A stretch of DNA of 6,959 bases from Dehalococcoidales bacterium (GCA_002685815.1 NYYM01000020.1:1-6959), one strand, 5' to 3'. Shown: positions 1-5,932, numbered from the stretch's first letter. The notes: generated by a model from the sequence alone, not told the origin. Made by a program: numbers and translations.

Positions 1-469
1 CTTTCATGGGCGTCTTTCTCTTTTCCAGGATCCGGGTTAGTACCTGAGGAGTAAAATCTTCATCAAAAGGCTCCGGGCCGAGTTTGCCGATGATACTATT
101 CCGGTTTTTCACCAGGCGCAGAACGCCGAATTTCCGGGGGTCACGGAAGGCGATATCGGTATCATTGTCCAGATGAATTACGGCCCGAGTGTACTTGGGT
201 AACTCTTCGCTCTTCTGCATGACAATCAGTGAGCCGGTCATCTTCAAATGGATAATGAGGGTATCCCCCCCGCTCAGACTAAGAGAAAGGTATTTCCCTC
301 GCCGGCTGATATCAGTAATTTTCTGACCGGTGACAGCGGCGCGGAACTCGTCGGGAGACGGTTCCTTGACTATCCCCTCCCATAACAAGGTGACGCCGGT
401 TATGCTGCGTCCCACAACATGGGGTATAAGCTCATTCTTTACCGTTTCTACTTCAGGAAGTTCAGGCAT
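1..469 (-). CDS. mutM: Formamidopyrimidine-DNA glycosylase (MutM/Fpg), 3' end cut by window edge
   Basis: This bifunctional base-excision-repair enzyme removes oxidised purines such as 8-oxoguanine and nicks the abasic site. The first 156 residues are visible; the family is usually about 270-290, so the helix-two-turn-helix and C-terminal zinc finger lie outside. The N-terminus is MPELPEVE. Pro2 is the Schiff-base nucleophile once Met is removed, and Glu3 and Glu6 are conserved. Lys59 sits in RRGKY (56-60), the beta-F loop lysine. HLKMTG (74-79) carries Met77, and DPRKFG (110-115) carries Arg112 and Phe114. Those three are the residues that fill the gap left by the flipped base. LGPEPF (130-135) is also typical. 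The start is the ATG at 469-467, 18 bases after the polA stop, with GGAGG at 485-481 (11-base spacing, rather long). It is probably cotranscribed with polA. The N-terminal catalytic set is complete, so it looks functional as far as seen. Confidence 0.97.
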   Translation of the reverse strand, partial: MPELPEVETVKNELIPHVVGRSITGVTLLWEGIVKEPSPDEFRAAVTGQKITDISRRGKYLSLSLSGGDTLIIHLKMTGSLIVMQKSEELPKYTRAVIHLDNDTDIAFRDPRKFGVLRLVKNRNSIIGKLGPEPFDEDFTPQVLTRILEKRKTPMK

Positions 470-487
470 TCAGGTACATACCTCCAC

Positions 488-3229
488 TTATTTCAGTTCT
501 TCCCAGTTCTGTCCGCTATGGACATCTACTTTTACAGGTATATCAAGCTCTAAGGCCGAGGACATTATGTCAGGAACAAGCCGGCGCATCTCTTCAAGTT
601 CATCCATCGGCACTTCAAAGAGAAGCTCATCATGTACTTGAAGCAGCATTTTGGTCTTCCCCCGCCGCTCGCCCATCTCCCGATACAAGTTAATCATGGC
701 CACCTTTATTATGTCCGCCGAGGTGCCCTGTACCGGCATGTTTATCGCCATGCGCTCGGCAGCCTCCCTTATTTGCCGGTTAGGAGAGTTAATTTCAGGA
801 ATCGAGCGCCTCCTGCCCAGTAACGTTTGAACGTAGCCAGTGTCCCTAGCCTGTTTCTTGGTGGAGTCCAGGTACTGTAGAACACCGGGGTACTTTTCAA
901 AGTAAGAAGCGATAAACCGGGTGGCCTCTTCCCGTGACAGCTCAGTCGCCCGCTCCAGCCCGTAATCACTCATACCGTAGATAACTCCAAAGTTCACCGT
1001 TTTAGCTACTCGCCGCATATCAGCGGTCACCTGGGAACTATCCACCGCAAAAAGCTGGCTGGCGGTGGCAGAATGAACATCTTCATCGTGCTTAAATGCA
1101 TCAACCAGGCGTTGATCGTGAGAGAGGTGGGCCAGAGCTCGAAGGTCAATTTGTGAATAATCTGCACTCAGCAGGCAGGAGCCAGGGGGGGCAATAAAGG
1201 CCTGCCTGACCTGTCTTCCCATCTCGCCCCGGACGGGAATGTTCTGCAGATTTGGGTCACTCGAAGAGAGACGACCGGTAGCTGTTCTCGTCTGATTAAA
1301 GCTGGTATGCAGACGGCCTGTCTCATGGTTTATCAGACCGGGCAGGGCATCAACATAAGTTGATCTCAGCTTGGCGAACTGACGATAGTCAAGAACAAAT
1401 TCTATGATAGGGTGGGTTCCACGCAGCCCTTCCAGGATAGAGGCATCAGTGGAATAGCCGGTTTTCGTCTTGCGGCCGGAAGGCAAACTCATCTCCTCAA
1501 AGAGAACATCACCTAGCTGTCGGGGTGAGTTTATGTTGAACTGATGGCCGGCACTAGCGTATATCTCAGCTTCAAGTTTCAATAACTGTTCACCGAGACC
1601 ACGTGACATCTGCCTCAATAATTCCGTGTCCAGAGCTATGCCGTTTCTCTCCATCTCGATAAGTACCGGCACCAACGGCATCTCAACCCCGACAAATAGC
1701 TGCCACAACCCGGAGCGGCGTAACTCAGGACCGAGTAACTCAGCCAGTTGCCAGGTCATATCGGCATCGGCACAGGCATAATCAGAAGCCCGCTCTATCT
1801 CTATCTGAGACATTGAGAGCTGCTTGGTTCCCGAACCGATGAGCTCAGAAATAGGCGTCATTTCTACACCCAGACGGCTGAAAGCGAGGGCTTTCAAACC
1901 GATAGAATTCTCGTTGAGCAGGTGAGCCGCCACCATAGTATCAAAAGTAAAGTTAGTGACGATCACACCGTACCCGGCCAGCACAGTTATGTCATATTTC
2001 CCGTTTTGGGCCACCTTAGACAAAGCCGGGTCTTCAAAGAGAGGAGTAAGACGCTCAATGACGTACTCCAACGGTATTTGCTCTACCTGTCCCCAGCCGA
2101 CATGCCCAACCGGGATGTAGTAAGCCTCTCCGGAAGCGGGTGACAGAGATATGCCGACCAGTTGAGCGGCCATAACATCCAGACTAGTCGTCTCCAGATC
2201 GAAGGCAAACGACTCTACCGATGAGAGACGGGTAAAGAGGTCATCAAGAGCTGAAGTGGTGTCTATGGTGCAATAATCGCGTCGTGGAGGTGGACCAGTT
2301 TCAACTTTGGCCGTAACTCCGGTTGTCTCCCCGGCCATTTCAGGTAATTTGGGTAACAGGCTGTAGAACTCAAGCTCGCGGAAGAGCTCGGTCAATTTAT
2401 CGCGGTCATAATGAACTAATTGACATTCTTCCAGATTAAGCGTGACCGGAGCTTGAATGTCAATCGTAGCCAGCTTCTGACTCTGACGGGCAGCGGTTTC
2501 ATTCTCCTGCAGTATGGCCTGGATTCTAGCCGGGGTTACCAGGTCAAGATGGGCGTAGATTTCATCCATAGAACCAAACTGATCGAGCAGCTTGACGGCT
2601 GTCTTGCCGCCGATACCAGGGACACCGGGAATATTGTCCGAAGTATCGCCTACCAATCCCTTAAAATCAGCGATCTGACGTGGGGTGACGCCGTATTTTT
2701 CTTTCACGGCGGCTTCGTCAAAGAGTGTGGTATCGCTGACCAAGCCTCTGGGCTTAGGGTAAAGAATATTTACCTGAGGCGATACCAACTGCATGATGTC
2801 CCCGTCACCGGTAACTATTATGGTATCAATTCCTTGCCGGCTAGCCTGATCGCTTAACGTGCCCAGAACATCATCGGCTTCGTAGCCATCAATCTCATAA
2901 ATGGGCATGTGAAAGGTCTCCACCAGCTGTCTTACCCGTCCGAACTGATTGACCAGTTCATCTGGAGTAGGCGGACGGTGGGCCTTGTACTGGTCATACA
3001 TTTCGTGCCTGAAGGTGGGAGCTCTGGTATCAAAGGCGATGGCGTAGCAGGTGGGTTTCAGGTCGTTTATTACCTTGAGCAACATCTGGGCAAAGCCAAA
3101 AACGGCCGTCACCACCTCACCGGTTTTGGGCACCGTGAACACTGTCGAAGACCTACTATTCTGGAAGGCGTGATAGGAACGGTGCACTATAGCATGACCA
3201 TCGAACAGCACCAGAAGCGGTTTTTGCAT
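488..3229 (-). CDS. polA: DNA polymerase I, full length with 5' nuclease, 3'-5' exonuclease and polymerase domains
   Basis: This family A polymerase acts in repair gap filling and Okazaki-fragment processing. Its 913 residues compare with 928 in E. coli. The 5' nuclease domain spans about 1-295: LFDGHAIVHR (8-17), YKAHRP (81-86), EADD (117-120), TGDGD (140-144), GDTSDNIPGVPGIG (194-207). A proline-rich linker follows (about 295-318). The 3'-5' exonuclease (about 319-505) keeps all acidic metal ligands: Asp344 and Glu346 in FDLETT, Asp413 in KYD, Tyr484 and Asp488 in YACAD. Proofreading is therefore expected, unlike in Taq. In the polymerase domain, TATGRLSS is at 649-656. Motif A has Asp690 (ADYSQIDLR). 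Motif B has Arg739, Lys743, Phe747 and Tyr751. Motif C is HDE 866-868. Position 695 is Asp where E. coli has the steric-gate Glu710. The ATG at 3229 is supported because the conserved nuclease motif begins at residue 8. It has no Shine-Dalgarno but a promoter directly upstream, consistent with leaderless translation. Confidence 0.98.
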   Translation of the reverse strand: MQKPLLVLFDGHAIVHRSYHAFQNSRSSTVFTVPKTGEVVTAVFGFAQMLLKVINDLKPTCYAIAFDTRAPTFRHEMYDQYKAHRPPTPDELVNQFGRVRQLVETFHMPIYEIDGYEADDVLGTLSDQASRQGIDTIIVTGDGDIMQLVSPQVNILYPKPRGLVSDTTLFDEAAVKEKYGVTPRQIADFKGLVGDTSDNIPGVPGIGGKTAVKLLDQFGSMDEIYAHLDLVTPARIQAILQENETAARQSQKLATIDIQAPVTLNLEECQLVHYDRDKLTELFRELEFYSLLPKLPEMAGETTGVTAKVETGPPPRRDYCTIDTTSALDDLFTRLSSVESFAFDLETTSLDVMAAQLVGISLSPASGEAYYIPVGHVGWGQVEQIPLEYVIERLTPLFEDPALSKVAQNGKYDITVLAGYGVIVTNFTFDTMVAAHLLNENSIGLKALAFSRLGVEMTPISELIGSGTKQLSMSQIEIERASDYACADADMTWQLAELLGPELRRSGLWQLFVGVEMPLVPVLIEMERNGIALDTELLRQMSRGLGEQLLKLEAEIYASAGHQFNINSPRQLGDVLFEEMSLPSGRKTKTGYSTDASILEGLRGTHPIIEFVLDYRQFAKLRSTYVDALPGLINHETGRLHTSFNQTRTATGRLSSSDPNLQNIPVRGEMGRQVRQAFIAPPGSCLLSADYSQIDLRALAHLSHDQRLVDAFKHDEDVHSATASQLFAVDSSQVTADMRRVAKTVNFGVIYGMSDYGLERATELSREEATRFIASYFEKYPGVLQYLDSTKKQARDTGYVQTLLGRRRSIPEINSPNRQIREAAERMAINMPVQGTSADIIKVAMINLYREMGERRGKTKMLLQVHDELLFEVPMDELEEMRRLVPDIMSSALELDIPVKVDVHSGQNWEELK

Positions 3230-3235
3230 AGGCCT

Positions 3236-3244
3236 ATTATAGCA
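3236..3244 (-). promoter_or_regulatory. Extended -10 promoter of polA, predicted leaderless transcript
   Basis: Read on the minus strand, TGCTATAAT (3244 down to 3236) is a perfect extended -10 element: a TG dinucleotide, one base, then consensus TATAAT. If the last T is position -7, +1 falls on 3229, the A of the polA ATG. No -35 hexamer is visible at 16-18 bases: the 17-base position reads AACCCA-like sequence. The nearest TTGGCT is 23 bases away. Extended -10 promoters often lack a good -35. No purine-rich ribosome-binding sequence precedes the ATG. The promoter call is from sequence; the start point is calculated, not observed. Confidence 0.65.
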
Positions 3245-3286
3245 GAGTCAGATTGATTTGGGTTAGCCAAGCAGAAGGGGAGGAAT

Positions 3287-3727
3287 TCATCTTACGATCG
3301 GCAATCCTTCCGCCTTCCATTCAATAATACCGCCGGTCAGATGGTCAATTCTGGTAAAACCAAGCTCGTCCATTAACTCTGTGGTCTGTCCGCTACGGTT
3401 GCCGCTCCGACAATATAGGAGATATATCTTGTCCTTGTCCAGAACGTCAAGCTCATCACGAAAAGTGTCAGCGTAGAAGTCTATATTGATCGCAGTTTCT
3501 ATGTGCCCGTCGTCAAATTCCTCAGGCGTTCTCACGTCAAGAATAACGAAACCCGGGTTATCCCGGTTTTCCTCTACCAGAGCGGAGGCTCGCCGGGCAG
3601 AATAATCTTCGACTACACGGCTGTTTACCCCCGGTGGGGTAGCGCAGGCCCCTGTCAAAACTGCCCCTACAAGCAACGACATTGAGAGCAGGAGCGTAAT
3701 CAGGCTTTTCAGCCTTATCTTTGGCAT
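3287..3727 (-). CDS. Exported single-domain rhodanese-like protein
   Basis: This is a likely extracytoplasmic sulfurtransferase of 146 residues with one rhodanese domain. The N-terminus has a basic stretch (MPKIRLK) and a hydrophobic core (about 9-25). It ends in LTGAC with Cys28, then ACATPP. This is either a lipoprotein signal (Cys28 as the lipidated residue, though Thr at -3 is unusual) or a signal-peptidase I site. The mature domain spans about 38-146: VILDVRTPEEFDDGHI (61-76) is the classical CH2A-type region. The active-site loop is CRSGNRS (106-112), with nucleophile Cys106 and Arg111. GFTRIDHLTGGIIEW (123-137) closes the domain. The catalytic Cys is present, so it should accept sulfane sulfur; the natural donor and acceptor are unknown. 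The ATG at 3727 is chosen because it preserves the signal peptide. It is preceded by GAAGGGA about 10 bases upstream. It lies 57 bases before polA, which has its own promoter, so the two may be transcribed separately. Confidence 0.88.
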   Translation of the reverse strand: MPKIRLKSLITLLLSMSLLVGAVLTGACATPPGVNSRVVEDYSARRASALVEENRDNPGFVILDVRTPEEFDDGHIETAINIDFYADTFRDELDVLDKDKIYLLYCRSGNRSGQTTELMDELGFTRIDHLTGGIIEWKAEGLPIVR

Positions 3728-3863
3728 AAGCTCTTATCCCTTCTAATTTTGTCGACAGCCGGATATTTCCTGCCGCTCAGTATGGCAGGGCGGACAGCAT
3801 TCAGACGAGAGTGCAAAACTCAAAAGCGGGGTCAGGTGAAACTCATTCACCTTTATTCTACCC
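3728..3863. other. Intergenic stretch between tag and the rhodanese gene with two small hairpins
   Basis: This 136-base gap has no credible open reading frame. Close after the tag stop lies a perfect 7-bp stem with 5-base loop, AGGTGAA/TTCACCT (3834-3840 and 3846-3852). Next to it on the plus strand is AAAAGCGGGGTC. A second 6-bp stem, CCTGCC/GGCAGG (3769-3774 and 3784-3789, 9-base loop), and the 8-base palindrome TGTCGACA (3750-3757) lie nearer the rhodanese start. Neither hairpin is followed by a run of T on the minus strand, so they are not good intrinsic terminators. I found no convincing -35/-10 pair for the rhodanese gene. Confidence 0.5.
3834..3852 (-). repeat. 7-bp perfect hairpin just downstream of tag
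   Basis: AGGTGAA and TTCACCT are perfect inverted arms around a 5-base loop, beginning 11 bases after the tag stop. The position would suit a 3'-end or transcript-stabilising structure. The minus-strand sequence after it is GACCCCGC rather than a T-tract, so rho-independent termination is doubtful. It may be part of a short REP-like element. Confidence 0.45.
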
Positions 3864-4424
3864 CTATACTTTGCGATAACGGAAACAATCCATGGTATGG
3901 TCATTCACCATTCCAGTGGCCTGCATGTAGGCGTAGCAGGTTGTCGGACCAACGAATTTGAATCCTCTCTTGATCAAATCTTTACTCATGGCTTCCGATT
4001 CAAATGTTCTGGAGGGGACTTCATTCATTGCCTTCCAGGCGTTTTTCTTCTGCTGCCCGCCCACAAACTGCCAAATATAGGTGTCAAAACTGCCGAACTC
4101 CTCAGCAACGGCCAGAAATGCTCCGGCATTCCGGATAGTCGCCATGATCTTGAGTCTATTGCGGACAATTCCGCTATTCAAAAGAAGCTCCTCTACCTTT
4201 CTATCATCGTACCGAGCTATCTTCTCGGCATCAAAGCCGTCAAATGCCTTTGTATAGCCATCTCGCTTATTGAGGATAGTTAACCAGTTTAATCCGGCCT
4301 GTGCTCCTTCCAAAATAAGAAGTTCAAATAGCTTTCGGTCCTCATGCTGAGGGACTCCCCACTCTTCGTCATGATACCTCGCAAAAAGCGAGTTGGTTGG
4401 TACCCATTCACATCTTGTTTCCAT
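3864..4424 (-). CDS. tag: 3-methyladenine DNA glycosylase I (Tag)
   Basis: This monofunctional glycosylase excises 3-methyladenine from alkylated DNA and starts base-excision repair. Its 186 residues match the family length (E. coli 187). The zinc-snap ligands typical of Tag are all present with the right spacing: Cys5 and His18 at the N-terminus, His176 and Cys180 at the C-terminus. Other family signatures are YHDEEWGVP (17-25), the LEGAQAGLNW segment (38-47) with Glu39 and Trp47 of the base pocket, IVRNRLKI (86-93), GSFDTYIW (111-118), SKDLIKRGFKFVGPTTCY (147-164) and the YMQATGMVNDH region (166-176). The ATG at 4424 has an excellent Shine-Dalgarno, GAGGAG at 4435-4430, 5 bases upstream. 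It is separated from the preceding phosphatase by 159 bases and from the following rhodanese by 136, so it may be a single-gene unit. Nothing is truncated or unusual, and the call is very secure. Confidence 0.97.
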   Translation of the reverse strand: METRCEWVPTNSLFARYHDEEWGVPQHEDRKLFELLILEGAQAGLNWLTILNKRDGYTKAFDGFDAEKIARYDDRKVEELLLNSGIVRNRLKIMATIRNAGAFLAVAEEFGSFDTYIWQFVGGQQKKNAWKAMNEVPSRTFESEAMSKDLIKRGFKFVGPTTCYAYMQATGMVNDHTMDCFRYRKV

Positions 4425-4429
4425 ACTCT

Positions 4430-4435
4430 CTCCTC
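4430..4435 (-). promoter_or_regulatory. Ribosome-binding site of tag
   Basis: GAGGAG lies 5 bases before the ATG at 4424. It is the strongest Shine-Dalgarno in the window by match and spacing, and it fixes the tag start. It contrasts with polA, which has none. Confidence 0.85.
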
Positions 4436-4505
4436 GCTAAATCATGAGTTATGAGCAACGGTCAGACTCACAAACCGGGAATAAATCTACTCTGGCGAAG
4501 CTACA

Positions 4506-4534
4506 TCTCTATCTTACAATTTTGCTTCTGCCAA
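4506..4534 (-). promoter_or_regulatory. Weak candidate promoter for tag
   Basis: On the minus strand TTGGCA (4534-4529, five of six to the -35 consensus) is followed after 17 bases by TAGAGA (4511-4506, three of six to the -10 consensus). It would give a leader of about 75 bases before tag. The -10 match is poor, so this is a suggestion only. The rest of the 159-base gap 4425-4583 holds no reading frame or clear terminator. Confidence 0.25.
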
Positions 4535-4545
4535 CCGACATCGAT

Positions 4546-4635
4546 ACATAACCAGACCGGTGGCAGGTCACCCGGACCGGAAATCACACCGGGGGAATCT
4601 TGGGAATCGATTTCAGATACGAAGTCTGGTTATGT
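4546..4635. repeat. Perfect 12-bp inverted repeat spanning the phosphatase stop codon
   Basis: ACATAACCAGAC at 4546-4557 is the exact reverse complement of GTCTGGTTATGT at 4624-4635, with 66 bases between. One arm is inside the last codons of the histidine phosphatase gene and the other lies 27 bases or more beyond its stop. In the mRNA the arms could pair into a long-range stem enclosing the stop codon. No T-tract follows. Chance occurrence cannot be excluded. Confidence 0.55.
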
Positions 4636-5210
4636 CCGGCAAGCACGAATCGCCCCTGTTCGTAGTCGAAGGTGGTAATGGCGCAAGTATCCTGACTGAT
4701 GTTCCAGAAGTGGGAATCATCCAGCCCCAACAGGGCGCAAATCAGCACCTTGTTCACCACGCGGTGAGATACCAGTACCAAAGTCCCTGTGTGTTTTCCG
4801 ATCAACTCATCAATAAGTCCGGTGGCCCTTTCCCTGACAGCGGACAAGCTTCCTCCAGCCGGAAATCTTACCCTTTCAGGGTGGTTGAGCCACTCCTCGT
4901 GAAGCGCCGGATACCTCTCCGTCACCTCTCGACGGGACAAGCCCTGCCATTCTCCGAAGTCAAGATCCATGAGACCGGCAGAGACATCTACCTCAAGCCG
5001 ACGGCGGCCAGCAATCGCCTCGGCAGTCTCCAGAGCCCTACTCAACGGACTCGAGTAAACAGCTTCTATGTTTATGTCAAGCAAATGGCCGGCCAGGAGT
5101 TGGGCCTGCCTTCTTCCGGTTTCGTTCAGCTCAACGTCTATCCTGCCCCGGAATATCTCTTCTACATTCCAGGCTGTTTCTCCGTGCCTTGCCAGAATAA
5201 TCTTCTTCAT
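4584..5210 (-). CDS. Histidine phosphatase superfamily protein (phosphoglycerate mutase/CobC-like)
   Basis: This cytoplasmic phosphatase or phosphomutase uses a phosphohistidine intermediate and has 208 residues. The catalytic RHG motif is at 8-10 (His9 nucleophile) in LARHGETAWN. The phosphate pocket includes Arg8, Arg58 (SSPLSRALETAE, 53-64) and the second histidine His149 in LVSHRVVNKV (146-155). The general-acid segment reads LMDLDFGEWQG (80-90), where many relatives have Glu at the position of Asp82. The overall pattern is closest to the CobC (alpha-ribazole phosphatase) and GpmB-type broad-specificity phosphatases. The substrate cannot be told from the sequence, and no cobalamin genes are in view. 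The ATG at 5210 overlaps the preceding gene's stop as ATGA, with only a weak GGAAG upstream, which points to translational coupling. The C-terminus is a short proline-rich tail (KIPPV). Alternatives within the superfamily cannot be excluded. Confidence 0.9.
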   Translation of the reverse strand: MKKIILARHGETAWNVEEIFRGRIDVELNETGRRQAQLLAGHLLDINIEAVYSSPLSRALETAEAIAGRRRLEVDVSAGLMDLDFGEWQGLSRREVTERYPALHEEWLNHPERVRFPAGGSLSAVRERATGLIDELIGKHTGTLVLVSHRVVNKVLICALLGLDDSHFWNISQDTCAITTFDYEQGRFVLAGHNQTSYLKSIPKIPPV

Positions 5211-5674
5211 TTATGCGTGACTTCCGGGTTCCGACAATCGATCATCTGCGGCTCAAGACCCAATGAATCTAGTGTCGTCATTATCTGCTGTTCCATTTCC
5301 TGCGGGGCGGAAAAGAGGTGGCCTGGACACCGGCAATCACTGGAGCCGAACCCCTGAATAACGTCGAAGTGGCGGTTGAGAGCCTCAACGATGGAGCACT
5401 CAACTCTCTCTTCAGTCTGGCAGACGATTACGTTTCGGATATCCGATCTTTGCAACAAATAGTCAATATGCCAATGAATTTTCTTCTCTTTCCTAAGGTG
5501 ACGTTCCAATCTGGCCTTAGCCCCATTCAAAGCCGAGCCAATGTAGGCGTAATCACCAGAGGGAAAAGGGATCGTCCCAAGCCTACCGACGGTAATTATC
5601 TGTGCTTCTGCGACCCGGATGAGGAGCACATAGCTACCCTTACTTCCGGTGTCCAAAACGTCCTGTGAGAGCAT
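5207..5674 (-). CDS. GIY-YIG nuclease-family protein, DUF123 type
   Basis: This small GIY-YIG-fold protein (155 residues from the ATG) belongs to the DUF123 group. In some archaea that domain is fused to endonuclease III; its own activity is not established. Visible motifs are GSYVLL (13-18, the GIY strand), GDYAYIGSA (40-48, the YIG strand), Arg55 and RxxRHLR (55-61), HWHIDYLL (67-74), Glu92-Cys93, and GFGSSDCRC (108-116) followed by His119. The GIY-YIG catalytic Arg and Glu candidates (Arg55, Glu92) are present. The conserved Cys93, Cys114, Cys116 and His119 might bind metal, which is inference. Start: an upstream in-frame TTG at 5698 would add 8 residues, but the ATG at 5674 has GGGAG 7 bases ahead and sits right before the domain, so I prefer it. 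Its stop overlaps the histidine phosphatase start by 4 bases (ATGA), so the two are surely cotranscribed. The neighbourhood of repair glycosylases is compatible with a DNA role but does not prove it. Confidence 0.87.
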   Translation of the reverse strand: MLSQDVLDTGSKGSYVLLIRVAEAQIITVGRLGTIPFPSGDYAYIGSALNGAKARLERHLRKEKKIHWHIDYLLQRSDIRNVIVCQTEERVECSIVEALNRHFDVIQGFGSSDCRCPGHLFSAPQEMEQQIMTTLDSLGLEPQMIDCRNPEVTHK

Positions 5675-5681
5675 GATGCGG

Positions 5682-5686
5682 CTCCC
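5682..5686 (-). promoter_or_regulatory. Ribosome-binding site deciding the DUF123 gene start
   Basis: GGGAG lies 7 bases before the ATG at 5674. The competing TTG at 5698 has only AG-rich sequence (GAAGA) ahead of it. This site would sit inside the coding region if TTG were used, so it favours the shorter protein. Confidence 0.6.
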
Positions 5687-5719
5687 TGCCGGGGTCAAGA
5701 GTCTTCTATCTTCTCAACC

Positions 5720-5932
5720 TCAATAGTACATTCCGTGACCAGCGGCAAAGGCGCCGAAGGCTGCTAAAATAACGGCTGCCGTAGCCGGTGCGCCTATTGA
5801 TAAGGGAATCTCGATCACCGTTCGCCCTTCGTGCAGCAAACGCACTTTTCTAATGTTCCCCTCGTGGATCAGTTGTTTGATCTTCTCAAGCAACTGGTTA
5901 CCGGAGACGGTAAACTGTTCTGTTTTGCTCAC
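5720..5932 (-). CDS. Small DUF4342-domain protein
   Basis: This 70-residue protein has unknown function. The central part, LLEKIKQLIHEGNIRKVRL (14-32), followed by an EIPL motif and a hydrophobic alanine/glycine-rich segment (about 46-64), matches the DUF4342 pattern: a kinase- or UBA-like amphipathic start, then a single hydrophobic helix. The C-terminus AGHGMYY is shorter than in many relatives. The hydrophobic stretch could be a membrane anchor or a packed helix; it has no signal-peptide arrangement. The start is GTG at 5932, with a strong GGGAGG 6 bases upstream. The stop is 45 bases before the preferred start of the DUF123 gene, so the two are probably in one transcript. I recognise the family only from its motif order; no role can be assigned. 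Confidence 0.8.
   Translation of the reverse strand: MSKTEQFTVSGNQLLEKIKQLIHEGNIRKVRLLHEGRTVIEIPLSIGAPATAAVILAAFGAFAAGHGMYY

Noticed and set aside
462..479. A five-codon reading frame (ATG at 479) overlapping the mutM start, immediately after GGAGG
   Set aside because: Only one base separates GGAGG from this ATG, too close for efficient initiation. The MPELPEVE start at 469 is fixed by the family, since Pro2 is catalytic.
2420..2857. Plus-strand open frame of 145 codons inside polA
   Set aside because: It is antisense to the 5' nuclease domain of polA, whose motifs are continuous. The translation looks like a composition-driven shadow.
3259..3270. TTGGCT as a -35 box for polA
   Set aside because: It lies 23 bases from the TATAAT, outside the workable 15-19 range. 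The extended -10 does not need it.
4555..4580. Repeated GACCGG (4555-4560 and 4575-4580) and an imperfect GC-rich stem after the phosphatase stop, considered as a terminator
   Set aside because: The stem needs a bulge and is followed by TCTGGTTATG rather than a T-run on the minus strand.
4560..5357. Long plus-strand open frame of 265 codons
   Set aside because: It is antisense to the histidine phosphatase and GIY-YIG genes, which have clear family motifs. Its translation shows no domain pattern.
5675..5698. TTG at 5698 as the start of the GIY-YIG gene
   Set aside because: It is a rare start codon with a poorer upstream sequence than the ATG at 5674, which has GGGAG at 7 bases. The extra 8 residues precede the conserved domain and are not needed.
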